Of a stretch of 16,011 nt of DNA, positions 1-7,709 are shown piece after piece. The stretch's first letter is position 1. Every line of letters starts with the position of its first letter. The notes beneath the pieces are model-generated. The model saw only the letters and a list, made by a program, of their open reading frames with translations, ran no database searches and was not told where the DNA came from. The DNA lies in contig CALCUN010000085.1 of assembly GCA_937906975.1 (NCBI GenBank), positions 1 to 16,011 on the forward strand, in the 5' to 3' direction. Source of the stretch: an uncultured Bacteroidales bacterium. GTDB taxonomy: Bacteria > Bacteroidota > Bacteroidia > Bacteroidales > P3. Position numbers and translations under genes: made by a program.

Positions 1-2
1 AA

Positions 3-200
3 TGGAGAGCAGAAGGTATAGGACCAACAGAAATAGCAACTAGATTAAATAATGAAAATATAAAAACTCCTGCAGGATATAAGAAAACAAATTACTCTTC
101 AAGATTAATAGATAGAGATAAATGGAATATAACAACAGTTAAAAAAATAGATTTAGACAAATATAGACAAGAAAACATTGACAATAAAGATAATAAATAA
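3..200 (+). CDS. C-terminal end of a probable serine recombinase/resolvase (5' truncated by window)
   Basis: An open frame runs in from the left edge and stops at TAA 198-200, giving 65 residues. The stretch RAEGIGPTEIATRLN, followed by NIKTPAG and then KWNITTVKKI, resembles the region after the catalytic domain of resolvase/invertase-type and large serine recombinases. There a helix-turn-helix of the form 'eGxgxxeIAxxLN..gi.TP.G' is followed by 'kW..sTVkkIl'. The catalytic serine domain would lie outside the window. After VKKI the protein ends with a short charged tail rich in Asn, Asp and Lys, instead of the usual 'l.N..Y.G' continuation. It is therefore either a short resolvase-type enzyme or a truncated large recombinase. 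Its position next to metK suggests the edge of a mobile or invertible element, which is inference only. Confidence 0.55.
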   Translation, partial: WRAEGIGPTEIATRLNNENIKTPAGYKKTNYSSRLIDRDKWNITTVKKIDLDKYRQENIDNKDNK

Positions 201-223
201 TATAATAATCACGCAAATAAAAA

Positions 224-331
224 GCTCTTATTAAGAACCCACTTAGATGAAGGATCTTTAATAGTGGTAGCAACCCTCAAGAAATTGACACGGTGCTTTA
301 ACCTCAGCAGAGTAATCTGAACAATAAGAGA
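224..331 (+). ncRNA. SAM-I-clan riboswitch aptamer upstream of metK
   Basis: The layout of a SAM-sensing riboswitch can be drawn by hand. P1 pairs CTCTTATT 225-232 with AATAAGAG 323-330 with no mismatch. P2 pairs CCACT 239-243 with AGTGG 263-267 and carries an apical AGAT/ATCT stem (245-248/254-257) with loop GAAGG. P3 is formed by the conserved GCAACC 270-275 with GGTGC 292-296, and is extended by TCAA/TTGA (277-280/285-288) closed by a GAAA tetraloop. P4 pairs CAGA 308-311 with TCTG 316-319 around a GTAA loop. AGG 251-253 in the P2 loop can pair with CCT 302-304 in J3/4, matching the clan's pseudoknot. The GCAACC and GGTGCT core elements match SAM-I. P2 is shorter than usual, with no evident kink-turn. 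The downstream gene makes SAM, so feedback repression is the natural role. Confidence 0.9.
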
Positions 332-390
332 AAGTTAGTATAATTTTTCGTGAAAAATTAAAAAGCTTTCCTTATGGAACGCTTTTTTTT
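324..390 (+). terminator. Riboswitch expression platform: intrinsic terminator with competing antiterminator
   Basis: The terminator hairpin spans 360-387. AAAAAGC (360-366) pairs with GCTTTTT (381-387) and TTCC (368-371) with GGAA (376-379), with one T-C mismatch, loop TTAT and a T tract to 390. The 3' strand of P1 and the following bases (ATAAG 324-328 and GAAAG 330-334, with A329 bulged) can instead pair with CTTAT 371-375 and CTTTC 366-370. This removes both P1 and the 5' arm of the terminator. Between them a self-complementary hairpin at 341-360 (TAATTTTT/AAAAATTA around CGTG) would bring the two halves together. The expected logic is that SAM stabilises P1 and termination follows, while without SAM the antiterminator forms and metK is read. 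Confidence 0.8.
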
Positions 391-409
391 GCGAAATGGA
401 GGATATATT

Positions 410-1693
410 ATGGAAAAATTAAGAAAATTATTTACAAGTGAATCAGTATCAGAAGGACATCCAGACAAAGTAGCAGACCAAATTTCCGATGCCCTGTTAG
501 ATGAATTCTTATCACAAGACTCCAACTCAAAAGTAGCCTGTGAAACCCTAGTAACAACAGGATTAGTAGTACTAAGCGGAGAAGTCAAAGCAGAAGCCTA
601 TGTTGATGTACAACAAACAGCAAGAAAAGTAATAAAAAACATAGGCTACACAAAAGGCGAATATATGTTTGAAAGCAATTCTTGTGGAGTGATTTCTGCA
701 ATTCACGAACAAAGCCCCGACATAAATCAAGGCGTAGAGCGTCAAACAGAAGAAGAGCAAGGAGCAGGCGACCAAGGAATGATGTTCGGATATGCGTGTA
801 GCGACACAGAAGACTATATGCCATTGTCGTTACAACTTTCACACATATTAGTTTACGAGCTTGCACAAATCCGTAAAGAAGGAAAACAAATGCAATACCT
901 TCGTCCCGATTCAAAAAGTCAAGTTACAATAGAATATAACGATGACAACACACCAAAAGCAATTAACACCATCGTTATTTCCACACAACACGATGACTTT
1001 GACCAAGAAGAAAAAATGTTGGCTCAAATAAAGAAAGACGTAAAAGAGATTTTAATACCAAGAGTCATTGAAAAGCTACAAAAACAAAGCGTAAAAGATT
1101 TGTTTAAAGCAGACTACACCTTATATGTCAATCCAACAGGAAAATTTGTAATAGGAGGACCACACGGCGACACAGGATTAACAGGCAGAAAGATAATAGT
1201 AGATACCTACGGCGGAAAAGGAGCACACGGAGGTGGAGCATTCTCAGGAAAAGACTCCTCAAAAGTAGATAGAAGTGCAGCATACGCAGTGCGACACATA
1301 GCAAAAAACATGGTAGCAGCAGGATTGTGCGACGAAGTCTTAGTACAAGTAGCCTACGCCATAGGAATAGCAGAGCCTGTTGGTCTTTACGTAAACACAT
1401 ACGGCACAGCAAAAGTAACAGAAGGTGGAAAACCAATGACAGACGGACAAATAGCCGAAAAAATCAAAACCATATTCGACCTACGTCCATACGCAATAGT
1501 AGAACGCTTTGGATTGAAAAACCCAATCTTTGCACCAACCGCTTCTTACGGACATTTTGGACGTACACCTTACAAAAAAACAGTAGAAATCTGCCAAAAT
1601 GGACAAAAAATCCAAAAAGAAGTAGAGTTCTTTACATGGGAAAAACTTGACTATGTAGATAGGCTCAAAAAAGTCTTTGAAATAGAAAAATAA
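410..1693 (+). CDS. metK: S-adenosylmethionine synthetase (methionine adenosyltransferase)
   Basis: This cytosolic enzyme makes S-adenosylmethionine from ATP and methionine, releasing phosphate and pyrophosphate. Of 427 residues, the signatures seen are GHPDK (16-20), the methionine/ATP-site motif [12 protein letters not shown] (118-129), [13 protein letters not shown] (249-261) and the glycine-rich stretch [16 protein letters not shown] (274-289). The length is slightly above the roughly 385-400 of proteobacterial enzymes, with an extra segment around residues 150-230, as I recall for Bacteroidota versions. I chose ATG 410 because GGAGG lies at 398-402 and the protein then starts [17 protein letters not shown]. 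An in-frame ATG at 374 falls in the loop of the riboswitch terminator and would add 12 unconserved residues. Wobble positions favour A and C, unlike the protein at 5339-7624. Confidence 0.98.
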   Translation: MEKLRKLFTSESVSEGHPDKVADQISDALLDEFLSQDSNSKVACETLVTTGLVVLSGEVKAEAYVDVQQTARKVIKNIGYTKGEYMFESNSCGVISAIHEQSPDINQGVERQTEEEQGAGDQGMMFGYACSDTEDYMPLSLQLSHILVYELAQIRKEGKQMQYLRPDSKSQVTIEYNDDNTPKAINTIVISTQHDDFDQEEKMLAQIKKDVKEILIPRVIEKLQKQSVKDLFKADYTLYVNPTGKFVIGGPHGDTGLTGRKIIVDTYGGKGAHGGGAFSGKDSSKVDRSAAYAVRHIAKNMVAAGLCDEVLVQVAYAIGIAEPVGLYVNTYGTAKVTEGGKPMTDGQIAEKIKTIFDLRPYAIVERFGLKNPIFAPTASYGHFGRTPYKKTVEICQNGQKIQKEVEFFTWEKLDYVDRLKKVFEIEK

Positions 1694-1694
1694 T

Positions 1695-1742
1695 CCTAAG
1701 AAAAAATAAAAAAAAGCAAAGAAAAAAAATTTTTTTCTTAGG
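1695..1742 (+). terminator. Long-armed hairpin directly after metK
   Basis: CCTAAGAAAAAA (1695-1706) pairs with the T-run plus CTTAGG ending at 1742. The loop is A-rich and about 23 bases. The hairpin starts one base after the metK stop. It lacks a GC-rich stem and a T tract following the stem, so on its own it is a weak terminator. It may protect the 3' end or act with the stronger hairpin at 1756-1789. Confidence 0.5.
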
Positions 1743-1755
1743 AAAAATAAAACAC

Positions 1756-1789
1756 AAACGGGACAGCTTTTAGAGTTGTCCCGTTTTTT
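1756..1789 (+). terminator. Intrinsic terminator of metK, in the tail of the convergent gene
   Basis: AAACGGGACA (1756-1765) pairs perfectly with TGTCCCGTTT (1777-1786), with an 11-base loop and a T run to 1789. The convergent glycosyltransferase gene ends inside the loop (its stop is complementary to 1770-1772), so the hairpin serves the 3' ends of both transcripts. On the minus strand the stem is followed by a looser T-rich tract, so bidirectional termination is plausible. Confidence 0.85.
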
Positions 1790-2708
1790 CAAAATATTTC
1801 TTCATTACAAGTATGGAAATCAGCTTTTCTCTTTTTTTATCCTTGAAAGGTTTGACGTATTTGTTAGCATTTTTTATTATTTGCAAAGCTTTGTCAGGAT
1901 TTTTTTCGTAAAAGGTAATCCTTTCTATCAAGTCGCTAAAATCTTCCTTTATTTCAATGTAGTGATAGTTAGGAATAAGACAACCCTCCATAAACCAAGT
2001 TTCATATTTTGGGCGAGGCATAACGGCAATTGAGTTAGAGGACATAATCCATTTAAGATTACTTGCAACATCATTGCCTTCTATTGCCATAATGTATTTG
2101 AATCTTAATTGCTCTTTTATGCTTATTGGTTTACTTTGCCAATTTATTGGATTGATTGAGTCTTTTGCAGTGTCTTTTACATCACACATCGGATTGTTTA
2201 CATACATTTCTATAAACTTTTGCCTATTTGGTTTTCCGTGTGCAGCACCTCTAAAAAGAATCTTTGGAGTTTTGTCTTTAAACTTTGTTCTGTCTTTTAC
2301 GAAAATAAAGTGTCGAATCTTATTTAGTTTCAAAAGCACGGAGTTTTCGTTATTCTCTCCAATCGGACGGCTTTTTACAATTGTAGGCTCTTTTTGTAAA
2401 TCTGTTATGTCGCCAGCCTTGAAAATCCAACGTAAACATTTAGGGAAGAATCTAATTACTTCGTATGCGTCAAAGAAGTAAACCTTTGAGAAATTAGAAT
2501 TTTTGAGTTTGTGTTGCGAGAGCTGTTGTGCTTTTTCCGAAAGAGGAGAGGTTTGTTTTAGTTTATTGTAATAGTTGCAACGATAATGCAAATCAATAGA
2601 GTTGTATTTTGGAAAATATTTGTTTAAAAACAATTTTCTTTTCCACTCACACAGACGCTGTGGCAATAACAACATAAAACAAGACTTGCAATAGTAAAGA
2701 AATTTCAT
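1770..2708 (-). CDS. Glycosyltransferase family 90 (LPS/glycan sugar transferase, CAP10/LpsA-like)
   Basis: The protein has 312 residues and no signal peptide. The C-terminal half has the family 90 signature: a YKYIMAIEGNDVASNLKWIM-type block (about 204-221), then SSNSIAVMPRPKYETWFMEG (223-242) and IPNYHYIEI (245-253). This is the sugar-nucleotide-binding region of the LpsA/CAP10/POGLUT fold. LFRGAAHGKPNRQKF (151-165) matches the conserved 'FRG...R..F' block, and YRCNYYNKL (42-50) the N-terminal 'RxNYYNKL' block. In bacteria, members of this family add sugars to lipopolysaccharide or other surface glycans from the cytoplasmic face; acceptor and donor here cannot be read from sequence. The gene starts 6 bases after the DUF2027/Smr gene and is probably the last gene of that transcription unit. 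Four cysteines near the N-terminus (7, 10, 20, 44) are notable but not an obvious metal site. Confidence 0.88.
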   Translation of the reverse strand: MKFLYYCKSCFMLLLPQRLCEWKRKLFLNKYFPKYNSIDLHYRCNYYNKLKQTSPLSEKAQQLSQHKLKNSNFSKVYFFDAYEVIRFFPKCLRWIFKAGDITDLQKEPTIVKSRPIGENNENSVLLKLNKIRHFIFVKDRTKFKDKTPKILFRGAAHGKPNRQKFIEMYVNNPMCDVKDTAKDSINPINWQSKPISIKEQLRFKYIMAIEGNDVASNLKWIMSSNSIAVMPRPKYETWFMEGCLIPNYHYIEIKEDFSDLIERITFYEKNPDKALQIIKNANKYVKPFKDKKREKLISILVMKKYFEKTGQL

Positions 2709-2714
2709 AAGAAT

Positions 2715-3815
2715 CTATCTGTTTTGTCCTATGTACACCTCTGTTGCACCTACTCCATATTTCGCCATTGAGGCATCGAAGTAATGAATGTTTTGATATT
2801 TGTTTAATTCTCTCAATAACTCTGATTTTAATACGCCTTGTCCAACTCCATGTATGAAGATTACCTTGCTTAAACCTTGAATTATGGCTTCGTTTAGGCA
2901 TTTGCGAGCATATTCCAATTGGATTTTTAACATTTGTTCGTTTTCCAATAAATAATAGTCCTCAACAAGTTCGCCAATGTGTAGATCTATTTCGGCGGTG
3001 TTGGAATTTATCATGTGCTTATCAAGGAAGGTGTTTGTGTAAGCACGTTTTGCAACATTTACTACTATGTTTTCTTCTTTTGTAACCTTGTCTTCTTCTT
3101 TTACAACGCTTGTTTGAATAAACTGACTTACGCTATTGATTTTGCAAATCTCATACATAAGAGCTTTTTCTCTAAAAAATCCTGTATCAACATAGCAACC
3201 TTCTTTGAAAAACTTGCTTCCTCTTAGTCTTAATTCGCAATTAGCAGGCATTAATACGCGAGTGTCTTTATCGTTGTGGAAAAGTATTTGCACAGCTCCT
3301 TTTTCCCATTTGCTGATTTGCTCTCTCGAAATTGTAGCTAAAAGGATTTTTTCCATTTTTTCTAATGTGCCAAAATCCTCTGAATGAAATCCGTCTTCTT
3401 GTAAAAGGAGTATTGAATAGATTATGCGGTTTTGTGAATTATTTACTAAATATACATCTATATCTCCAGAGATAAACCATTTTTGGTCCTCAGGTATAAA
3501 GCAAAGATAAATACCCTCATCTTGTTTTCTTCCAATTGCTGAAAGATACAAAGGACTTATTCTTTCATCTTCTTGATACGATGGAGCGAAACTCTCTTCT
3601 GTCTGTTCGCTTTTTATGATTTCTTCTTCTTTTGTACAGAAATATTGTCCTGCTTTGTCTTCACAAAAGTCCAATACTAAGTCTGAAACTAAGGTTGGTA
3701 TTTCAAATCCATCTACTTCTACGTTTGCTACATTTGTGGCTGAGAATCCTTTGATTATTCCTCCACCTTCTGAACTCAAAAACTTAACTCTATCGCCTAT
3801 TTTAAACTTTGCCAT
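2715..3815 (-). CDS. DUF2027-type protein with C-terminal Smr domain
   Basis: The protein has 366 residues. Residues 1-50 (MAKFKIGDRVKFLSSEGGGI...) look like a small SH3/KOW-type beta barrel like the one before Smr in MutS2-related proteins. The middle (about 80-240) is a beta-rich DUF2027-like region. An acidic and lysine-rich linker (about 238-250) follows. The Smr domain covers about 275-366, with the LHIGELV start motif and the HGVGQGVLK motif (322-330), the signature of the nuclease-type Smr fold. Smr domains cut or bind DNA or RNA and occur in MutS2, where they act in recombination suppression and ribosome rescue. This protein has no MutS ATPase. The architecture is common in Bacteroidota, and to my knowledge its function is not established. 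It is 15 bases downstream of mpl and 6 bases upstream of the GT90 gene. Confidence 0.88.
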   Translation of the reverse strand: MAKFKIGDRVKFLSSEGGGIIKGFSATNVANVEVDGFEIPTLVSDLVLDFCEDKAGQYFCTKEEEIIKSEQTEESFAPSYQEDERISPLYLSAIGRKQDEGIYLCFIPEDQKWFISGDIDVYLVNNSQNRIIYSILLLQEDGFHSEDFGTLEKMEKILLATISREQISKWEKGAVQILFHNDKDTRVLMPANCELRLRGSKFFKEGCYVDTGFFREKALMYEICKINSVSQFIQTSVVKEEDKVTKEENIVVNVAKRAYTNTFLDKHMINSNTAEIDLHIGELVEDYYLLENEQMLKIQLEYARKCLNEAIIQGLSKVIFIHGVGQGVLKSELLRELNKYQNIHYFDASMAKYGVGATEVYIGQNR

Positions 3816-3830
3816 TGTCTTATTCTTTAT

Positions 3831-5186
3831 TTATTTTATTATTTCGTTTGCTAATTCTTTTAAATCCAAGCCTCCAAAATTGCTTGAACTCATCATTAGA
3901 ATGTTTTCTCCGTTTTGACTATTCTCTCTTATGAATTGCAAAACTTCCTGCGTAGTTGTGAAAACTTTTAATCCCTTTTTATCAAAAGAATCAAGAATCA
4001 TATCTTTGTCAAGATTAGGAAGACGTTTTAGTTCCAAGGCGTGAGAGTTGAAATATATAGCAGCACTATCAACCTCTTGCATTGTACCTTTATATTGTAT
4101 AAGAAACTCTTTTGTAAGTGAAGAAAAGGTGTGCAATTCCATGCAAGCGGTTAGTTTTCTTTCGCCATACTGATTTTTCATCGCCTCAACTGTTGCTTTT
4201 AGCTTAGAAGGAGAGTGTGCAAAGTCGGTGTAAAAGGCTTGTGTCTTGCTCTCTTTTACTATTTCTAAACGTTTTGAAGCTCCTTTGAACGATTGTATTG
4301 CAGAAAGGAAGTCAGATTTTTTTACGCCTATTTGTTCCAAGGCTGTCATTGCGGCATTTAGATTGATAAGATTGTGCTTGCCGAAAATTTGTAAAGGATA
4401 TTCTTTGCCCTCACATATAACTATTGTGCGATTGTTTTCAATTCTATGTGTAATCTCTCTATATGGTAGTTTTTTTACGTCATTTCTTGCTTGTTTTGCA
4501 ATGTTGCAAATATTTTCATCGTCTTGGAAATATACCAAACTACCATTTTCTGTTATCTTGTCGGCAAAGATTTTGAATTGTTCTACATATATTTCAAAAG
4601 TTGGAAAGACGTTTATGTGATCCCATGCAATTCCGTTTATAATTGCAATATCTGGTTTGTAAAGATGGAACTTTGGTCTTGGGTCTAAGGTAGAGGAAAG
4701 GTATTCATCGCCTTCTAATACCATATATGGTGCATCGCTCATTTTAACCATTACATCGAAACCTTCAAGTTTCGCTCCCACCATATAATCTGTTGCAATG
4801 CCTAAATTTTGCATCACATGTAGAATCATGGCTGTTATAGTTGTTTTTCCATGACTGCCACCTACTACTATTCTTGTTTTGTCTTTGCTCGCCTCGTAAA
4901 GATATTCTGGATAAGAGTAAATCTTTAATCCAAGTTCTTTGGCTTTTAATAGTTCTGGATTATCACTTTTTGCGTGCATTCCAAGAATTACTGCCTCTAT
5001 TGTATTGTCTATTTTATCAGGATTCCAACCTATTTCGTTGGGTAATAAGGAATGTTTTTCTAATCTTGATTTTGCTGGTTCAAATATTTCATCGTCAGAA
5101 CCGCTTACGTTGAATCCTTTTAGTTTTAATGCAATTGCCAAATTATGCATTGCACTTCCGCCTATGGCTATGAAATGTACCCTCAT
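3831..5186 (-). CDS. mpl: UDP-N-acetylmuramate:L-alanyl-gamma-D-glutamyl-meso-diaminopimelate ligase, Mpl-type Mur ligase
   Basis: This cytosolic ATP-dependent ligase is expected to join recovered murein tripeptide to UDP-MurNAc in peptidoglycan recycling. In 451 residues the three Mur-ligase regions are visible. First is an N-terminal Rossmann-like UDP-binding part, HFIAIGGSAMHNLA (4-17), with SGSDDEIF (28-35). Next is the central ATPase with P-loop GGSHGKTT (109-116), EGDEY (158-162) and NGIAWDHINVFPT (184-196). The C-terminal domain has TDFAHSPSKL and a closing SSSNFGGLDL. MurC has the same fold. I prefer Mpl because of the MRVHFIAIGG start, the NGIAWDHINVF block and the absence of other mur genes nearby. 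A TACCTTTG box upstream gives a short leader, with no Shine-Dalgarno sequence. It is first of three close-packed minus-strand genes. Confidence 0.88.
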   Translation of the reverse strand: MRVHFIAIGGSAMHNLAIALKLKGFNVSGSDDEIFEPAKSRLEKHSLLPNEIGWNPDKIDNTIEAVILGMHAKSDNPELLKAKELGLKIYSYPEYLYEASKDKTRIVVGGSHGKTTITAMILHVMQNLGIATDYMVGAKLEGFDVMVKMSDAPYMVLEGDEYLSSTLDPRPKFHLYKPDIAIINGIAWDHINVFPTFEIYVEQFKIFADKITENGSLVYFQDDENICNIAKQARNDVKKLPYREITHRIENNRTIVICEGKEYPLQIFGKHNLINLNAAMTALEQIGVKKSDFLSAIQSFKGASKRLEIVKESKTQAFYTDFAHSPSKLKATVEAMKNQYGERKLTACMELHTFSSLTKEFLIQYKGTMQEVDSAAIYFNSHALELKRLPNLDKDMILDSFDKKGLKVFTTTQEVLQFIRENSQNGENILMMSSSNFGGLDLKELANEIIK

Positions 5187-5205
5187 TTTTCTGTTATTTT
5201 AGGTG

Positions 5206-5239
5206 CAAAGGTAAGATTTTTAAAGAAAAAATGAACAAA
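5206..5239 (-). promoter_or_regulatory. Probable promoter of the mpl cluster
   Basis: Read on the minus strand, TACCTTTG (complement of 5206-5213) matches the Bacteroidota -7 box TAnnTTTG. A TTTG (complement of 5236-5239) sits 22 bases upstream, slightly more than the usual 19-21. The start codon follows about 20 bases after the -7 box, so the leader would be very short. Its back-to-back arrangement with the promoter at 5255-5285 leaves about 15 bases between the two -33 boxes. Confidence 0.6.
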
Positions 5240-5254
5240 AAAAACATAAGAATG

Positions 5255-5285
5255 TTTGTTGGTAAAGACAAAAGTAGTATATTTG
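5255..5285 (+). promoter_or_regulatory. Bacteroidota-type promoter of the T9SS cargo gene
   Basis: TTTG 5255-5258, a 19-base spacer and TATATTTG 5278-5285 match the phylum's TTTG-N19-TAnnTTTG consensus exactly. Transcription would begin near 5292, leaving a leader of about 47 bases that is A-rich immediately before ATG 5339, in place of a Shine-Dalgarno sequence. Confidence 0.85.
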
Positions 5286-5338
5286 CACCCGATTAAAAGT
5301 GTAAATTATTAATTTCTTACAAAAAACAAATTAAAAAA

Positions 5339-7624
5339 ATGAAGAGAACATTATTAGCATTAGCATTGTTGCTTGGCTCAACTGGCTTGTTCGCTCAAGT
5401 TGGTATGGTGAAAGCTGATAAACAAATGCAAAAAAAAGCTGTTAGTCAAGTAGAAAGACAAACAGTGAAAGGAAAACAAGCAGTACAATTGTCTGCAAAA
5501 GATGGCGAAGCAGAAGTTTTATGTGACTTCTCTGATGCAACAGCTTATACATTCGGAACAAATGCTGCTCACACAGTATCAGGATTTGGCTGGAATCTTC
5601 AAGCAGATACTAACACAGTATTCGGACCTCAAGGTGAACGTTTGAATACATGGTTAGGAATCATAGATTCAGACGGAAACCCTGCTGAAGGTTGGTGGAT
5701 GTTTGATCCTGCTCGTGGTTTTGTAAATCCAACATGGGCTAACGGATTCGCTTATCTTGACCTTTTAACAATCGAAGGCCAAAACTTGAACGTAGGACAC
5801 ATGGACGCTTATGTACAATTAACTAGTCCTATCGCAGCTTTTGGAACAAATGGTGTTGATATCACAATCAACCAATGTTTGATGCGTTTCAATGCTGATC
5901 GTTATTTCGTAGAATGGAGTAATGACCCTTCATTTACAACTTACGATTCATTAGAATTTAACGTAAGAGGTATTGAAATGAATGCTAACGATTCATATTA
6001 TTCAAGCAAAAGAATAACTTTACCAAACAATACACCTAATGCAAATGCAGTTGGAGCAACAGCTGATCAATTAACTTATGTTAGATTCAGATACATCTCT
6101 CCTTCAAATGCAGAACAACCACACTCTTATTTCTGGTTCATAGATGATATTACATATCAAGAATCTCCTGAAAACAGAGTTGATATCGTTAAAAAACAAT
6201 ATTGCACTGGTGGTTACCACACTATACCTGCAATCATAACTCCTGATACAGTAATTTATGCAGTTACTCTTGAAAACACAGGAGCAACAGATTTAACAGA
6301 TGCTGTTTTGAATAACGGTTTCTATTCAATAGAATTTGCTACTACTGAAGGTGGAGAAGATATTTACACTCAAGTATCAGCAAACCTTTCTGAGCAAGTT
6401 GCTTTATTAAACACTACAGATTCAGTTGCAGAAAGCGTAAATGGTTCTGATACAACTTGGGCTGCAAGAAGAGCTGTTAGCGTAATGGCAATGAGCAACA
6501 GATTACCTTCTGGAACTCCAGGTTCTTATGCTGCTATATCTACTATCACATCTTCTGCTTTAGACGCTCCTATCGCATTAGGTGATACTACATATTTTGA
6601 AGTTGTAGAAGCTGCTCCTGAATTAAATGGTTCTTATCGTTGGGCAAAAGACAGAAACTTCCTTGTTGAACAATGGGGTGCTTTCCGTTATGGATTAGTA
6701 AAAAGCGGTCTAAATGTTTACTTAACAGACGAAGCTGCATGGAACAGAGAAGGATATGAAATCTGTCTTCCTTACACAACAACTAGCACAGTAAGAGATG
6801 AAGAAGTTTATATCAATGGTGTTGAAGTTGTTGCACACTTAGACTCTTGCGTTGCTGGTGCTCAAATCAAAGCTAAATTGAGAAAAATCAATTGGGAAGC
6901 TGCAACTTATGATGAATTAGTAGAAGAAGTATTTGATGCTTGGGATGTTCCAGTTGAATCAGAAGTTTACGAAGTTCAATCTAACGACTTAAACAACGGT
7001 TTATGTTCAGATCCTCAATACTTAGACGTAATAGGACCAGATCAATTCAGATCTATCTATCTTCCTTTCAAAAACAGTGTTGAATTAGTGCCAGAAGAAA
7101 CTTACTATGCTTGCTACAGAATGGCAGCTAACGGTAGATTCATGATTGGTTCTGACTCTCCAAGAGTAACTAACACATTCGGACCTGGAACAGATTACCT
7201 TAACTCATTAATGTTAATCTTCACTCCTGGTTTACCAGCTTCAGCTAACTACGCATGGGGTGGAACATTCTACTTCGCTGACTATTGCGATGGAAAAACT
7301 CCTCTTATCCGTATGGTAATTGGAGATGCTTCAACTCGTTCTTTATCTGAAGAAATAGCAGTTGCATCTTCATTAAACGCTTACCCTAACCCAGCTGCAA
7401 ACAATGCAACAATATCTTATTCTTTAAACAAATCAGGTAATGTTAGCATCGTTATCACTGACTTAATGGGAAGAGTTGTTATGAATATGGAAGAAGGAAA
7501 CCAAACAGCTGGAACTACTTACACAGTAAACGTAAACACAGCTAACTTGGCAAACGGAACTTATTTCTACACATTAAACGTTAATGGTGAAAAACAAACA
7601 AAGAAATTTGTTGTTAGCAAATAA
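5339..7624 (+). CDS. Secreted protein with T9SS type A C-terminal sorting domain, function unknown
   Basis: The protein has 761 residues. Residues 1-20 (MKRTLLALALLLGSTGLFAQ) form a typical signal peptide with cleavage expected after FA or AQ. Residues about 60-275 are beta-rich, and the motif YFWFIDDITYQE (about 262-273) resembles the end of jelly-roll, choice-of-anchor J type domains often found on T9SS cargo. Residues about 290-670 have no motif I recognise. Residues about 678-761 are the sorting domain: LNAYPNPAANNATISY, a VITDLMGRVV strand, LANGTYFYTL, and the terminal KQTKKFVVSK. This targets export through the outer membrane by T9SS, usually with removal of the domain. No catalytic site is visible, so a surface or binding role is possible. 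It has its own promoter and terminator. Its T-ending codons (GCT, ACT, TCT) contrast with the A-ending codons of metK and the second protease and suggest high expression or different ancestry. Confidence 0.85.
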   Translation: MKRTLLALALLLGSTGLFAQVGMVKADKQMQKKAVSQVERQTVKGKQAVQLSAKDGEAEVLCDFSDATAYTFGTNAAHTVSGFGWNLQADTNTVFGPQGERLNTWLGIIDSDGNPAEGWWMFDPARGFVNPTWANGFAYLDLLTIEGQNLNVGHMDAYVQLTSPIAAFGTNGVDITINQCLMRFNADRYFVEWSNDPSFTTYDSLEFNVRGIEMNANDSYYSSKRITLPNNTPNANAVGATADQLTYVRFRYISPSNAEQPHSYFWFIDDITYQESPENRVDIVKKQYCTGGYHTIPAIITPDTVIYAVTLENTGATDLTDAVLNNGFYSIEFATTEGGEDIYTQVSANLSEQVALLNTTDSVAESVNGSDTTWAARRAVSVMAMSNRLPSGTPGSYAAISTITSSALDAPIALGDTTYFEVVEAAPELNGSYRWAKDRNFLVEQWGAFRYGLVKSGLNVYLTDEAAWNREGYEICLPYTTTSTVRDEEVYINGVEVVAHLDSCVAGAQIKAKLRKINWEAATYDELVEEVFDAWDVPVESEVYEVQSNDLNNGLCSDPQYLDVIGPDQFRSIYLPFKNSVELVPEETYYACYRMAANGRFMIGSDSPRVTNTFGPGTDYLNSLMLIFTPGLPASANYAWGGTFYFADYCDGKTPLIRMVIGDASTRSLSEEIAVASSLNAYPNPAANNATISYSLNKSGNVSIVITDLMGRVVMNMEEGNQTAGTTYTVNVNTANLANGTYFYTLNVNGEKQTKKFVVSK

Positions 7625-7643
7625 GAATAAAAAATAAAATTTT

Positions 7644-7680
7644 AGAGGGCAATTCTTAATAAGAGTTGCCCTCTTTTTTT
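7644..7680 (+). terminator. Strong intrinsic terminator after the T9SS cargo gene
   Basis: AGAGGGCAA (7644-7652) pairs with TTGCCCTCT (7666-7674). The stem continues as TCTT/AAGA after a one-base mismatch, with loop AAT. A run of T to 7680 follows, then another T-rich stretch to about 7712. This separates the gene from the protease unit downstream. Confidence 0.92.
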
Positions 7681-7709
7681 GCTTTTTTTTTAAACTTCTT
7701 TTATTTTTT

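Noticed and set aside
341..360. Perfect AT hairpin after the aptamer as a stand-alone terminator
   Set aside because: It has no GC stem and no T tract; it fits better as the inner stem of the antiterminator.
374..409. In-frame ATG 36 bases upstream of the chosen metK start
   Set aside because: It lies in the loop of the intrinsic terminator, has no ribosome binding site and would add residues not seen in the family; GGAGG precedes ATG 410 instead.
1128..1436. Antisense 102-residue open frame inside metK, very rich in Leu and Arg
   Set aside because: Composition follows from the opposite strand of a conserved gene; no start context and no family resemblance.
2074..2481. 135-residue plus-strand open frame inside the GT90 gene
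   Set aside because: Shadow of a well-supported minus-strand gene; hydrophobic look comes from T-rich complement of A-rich codons.
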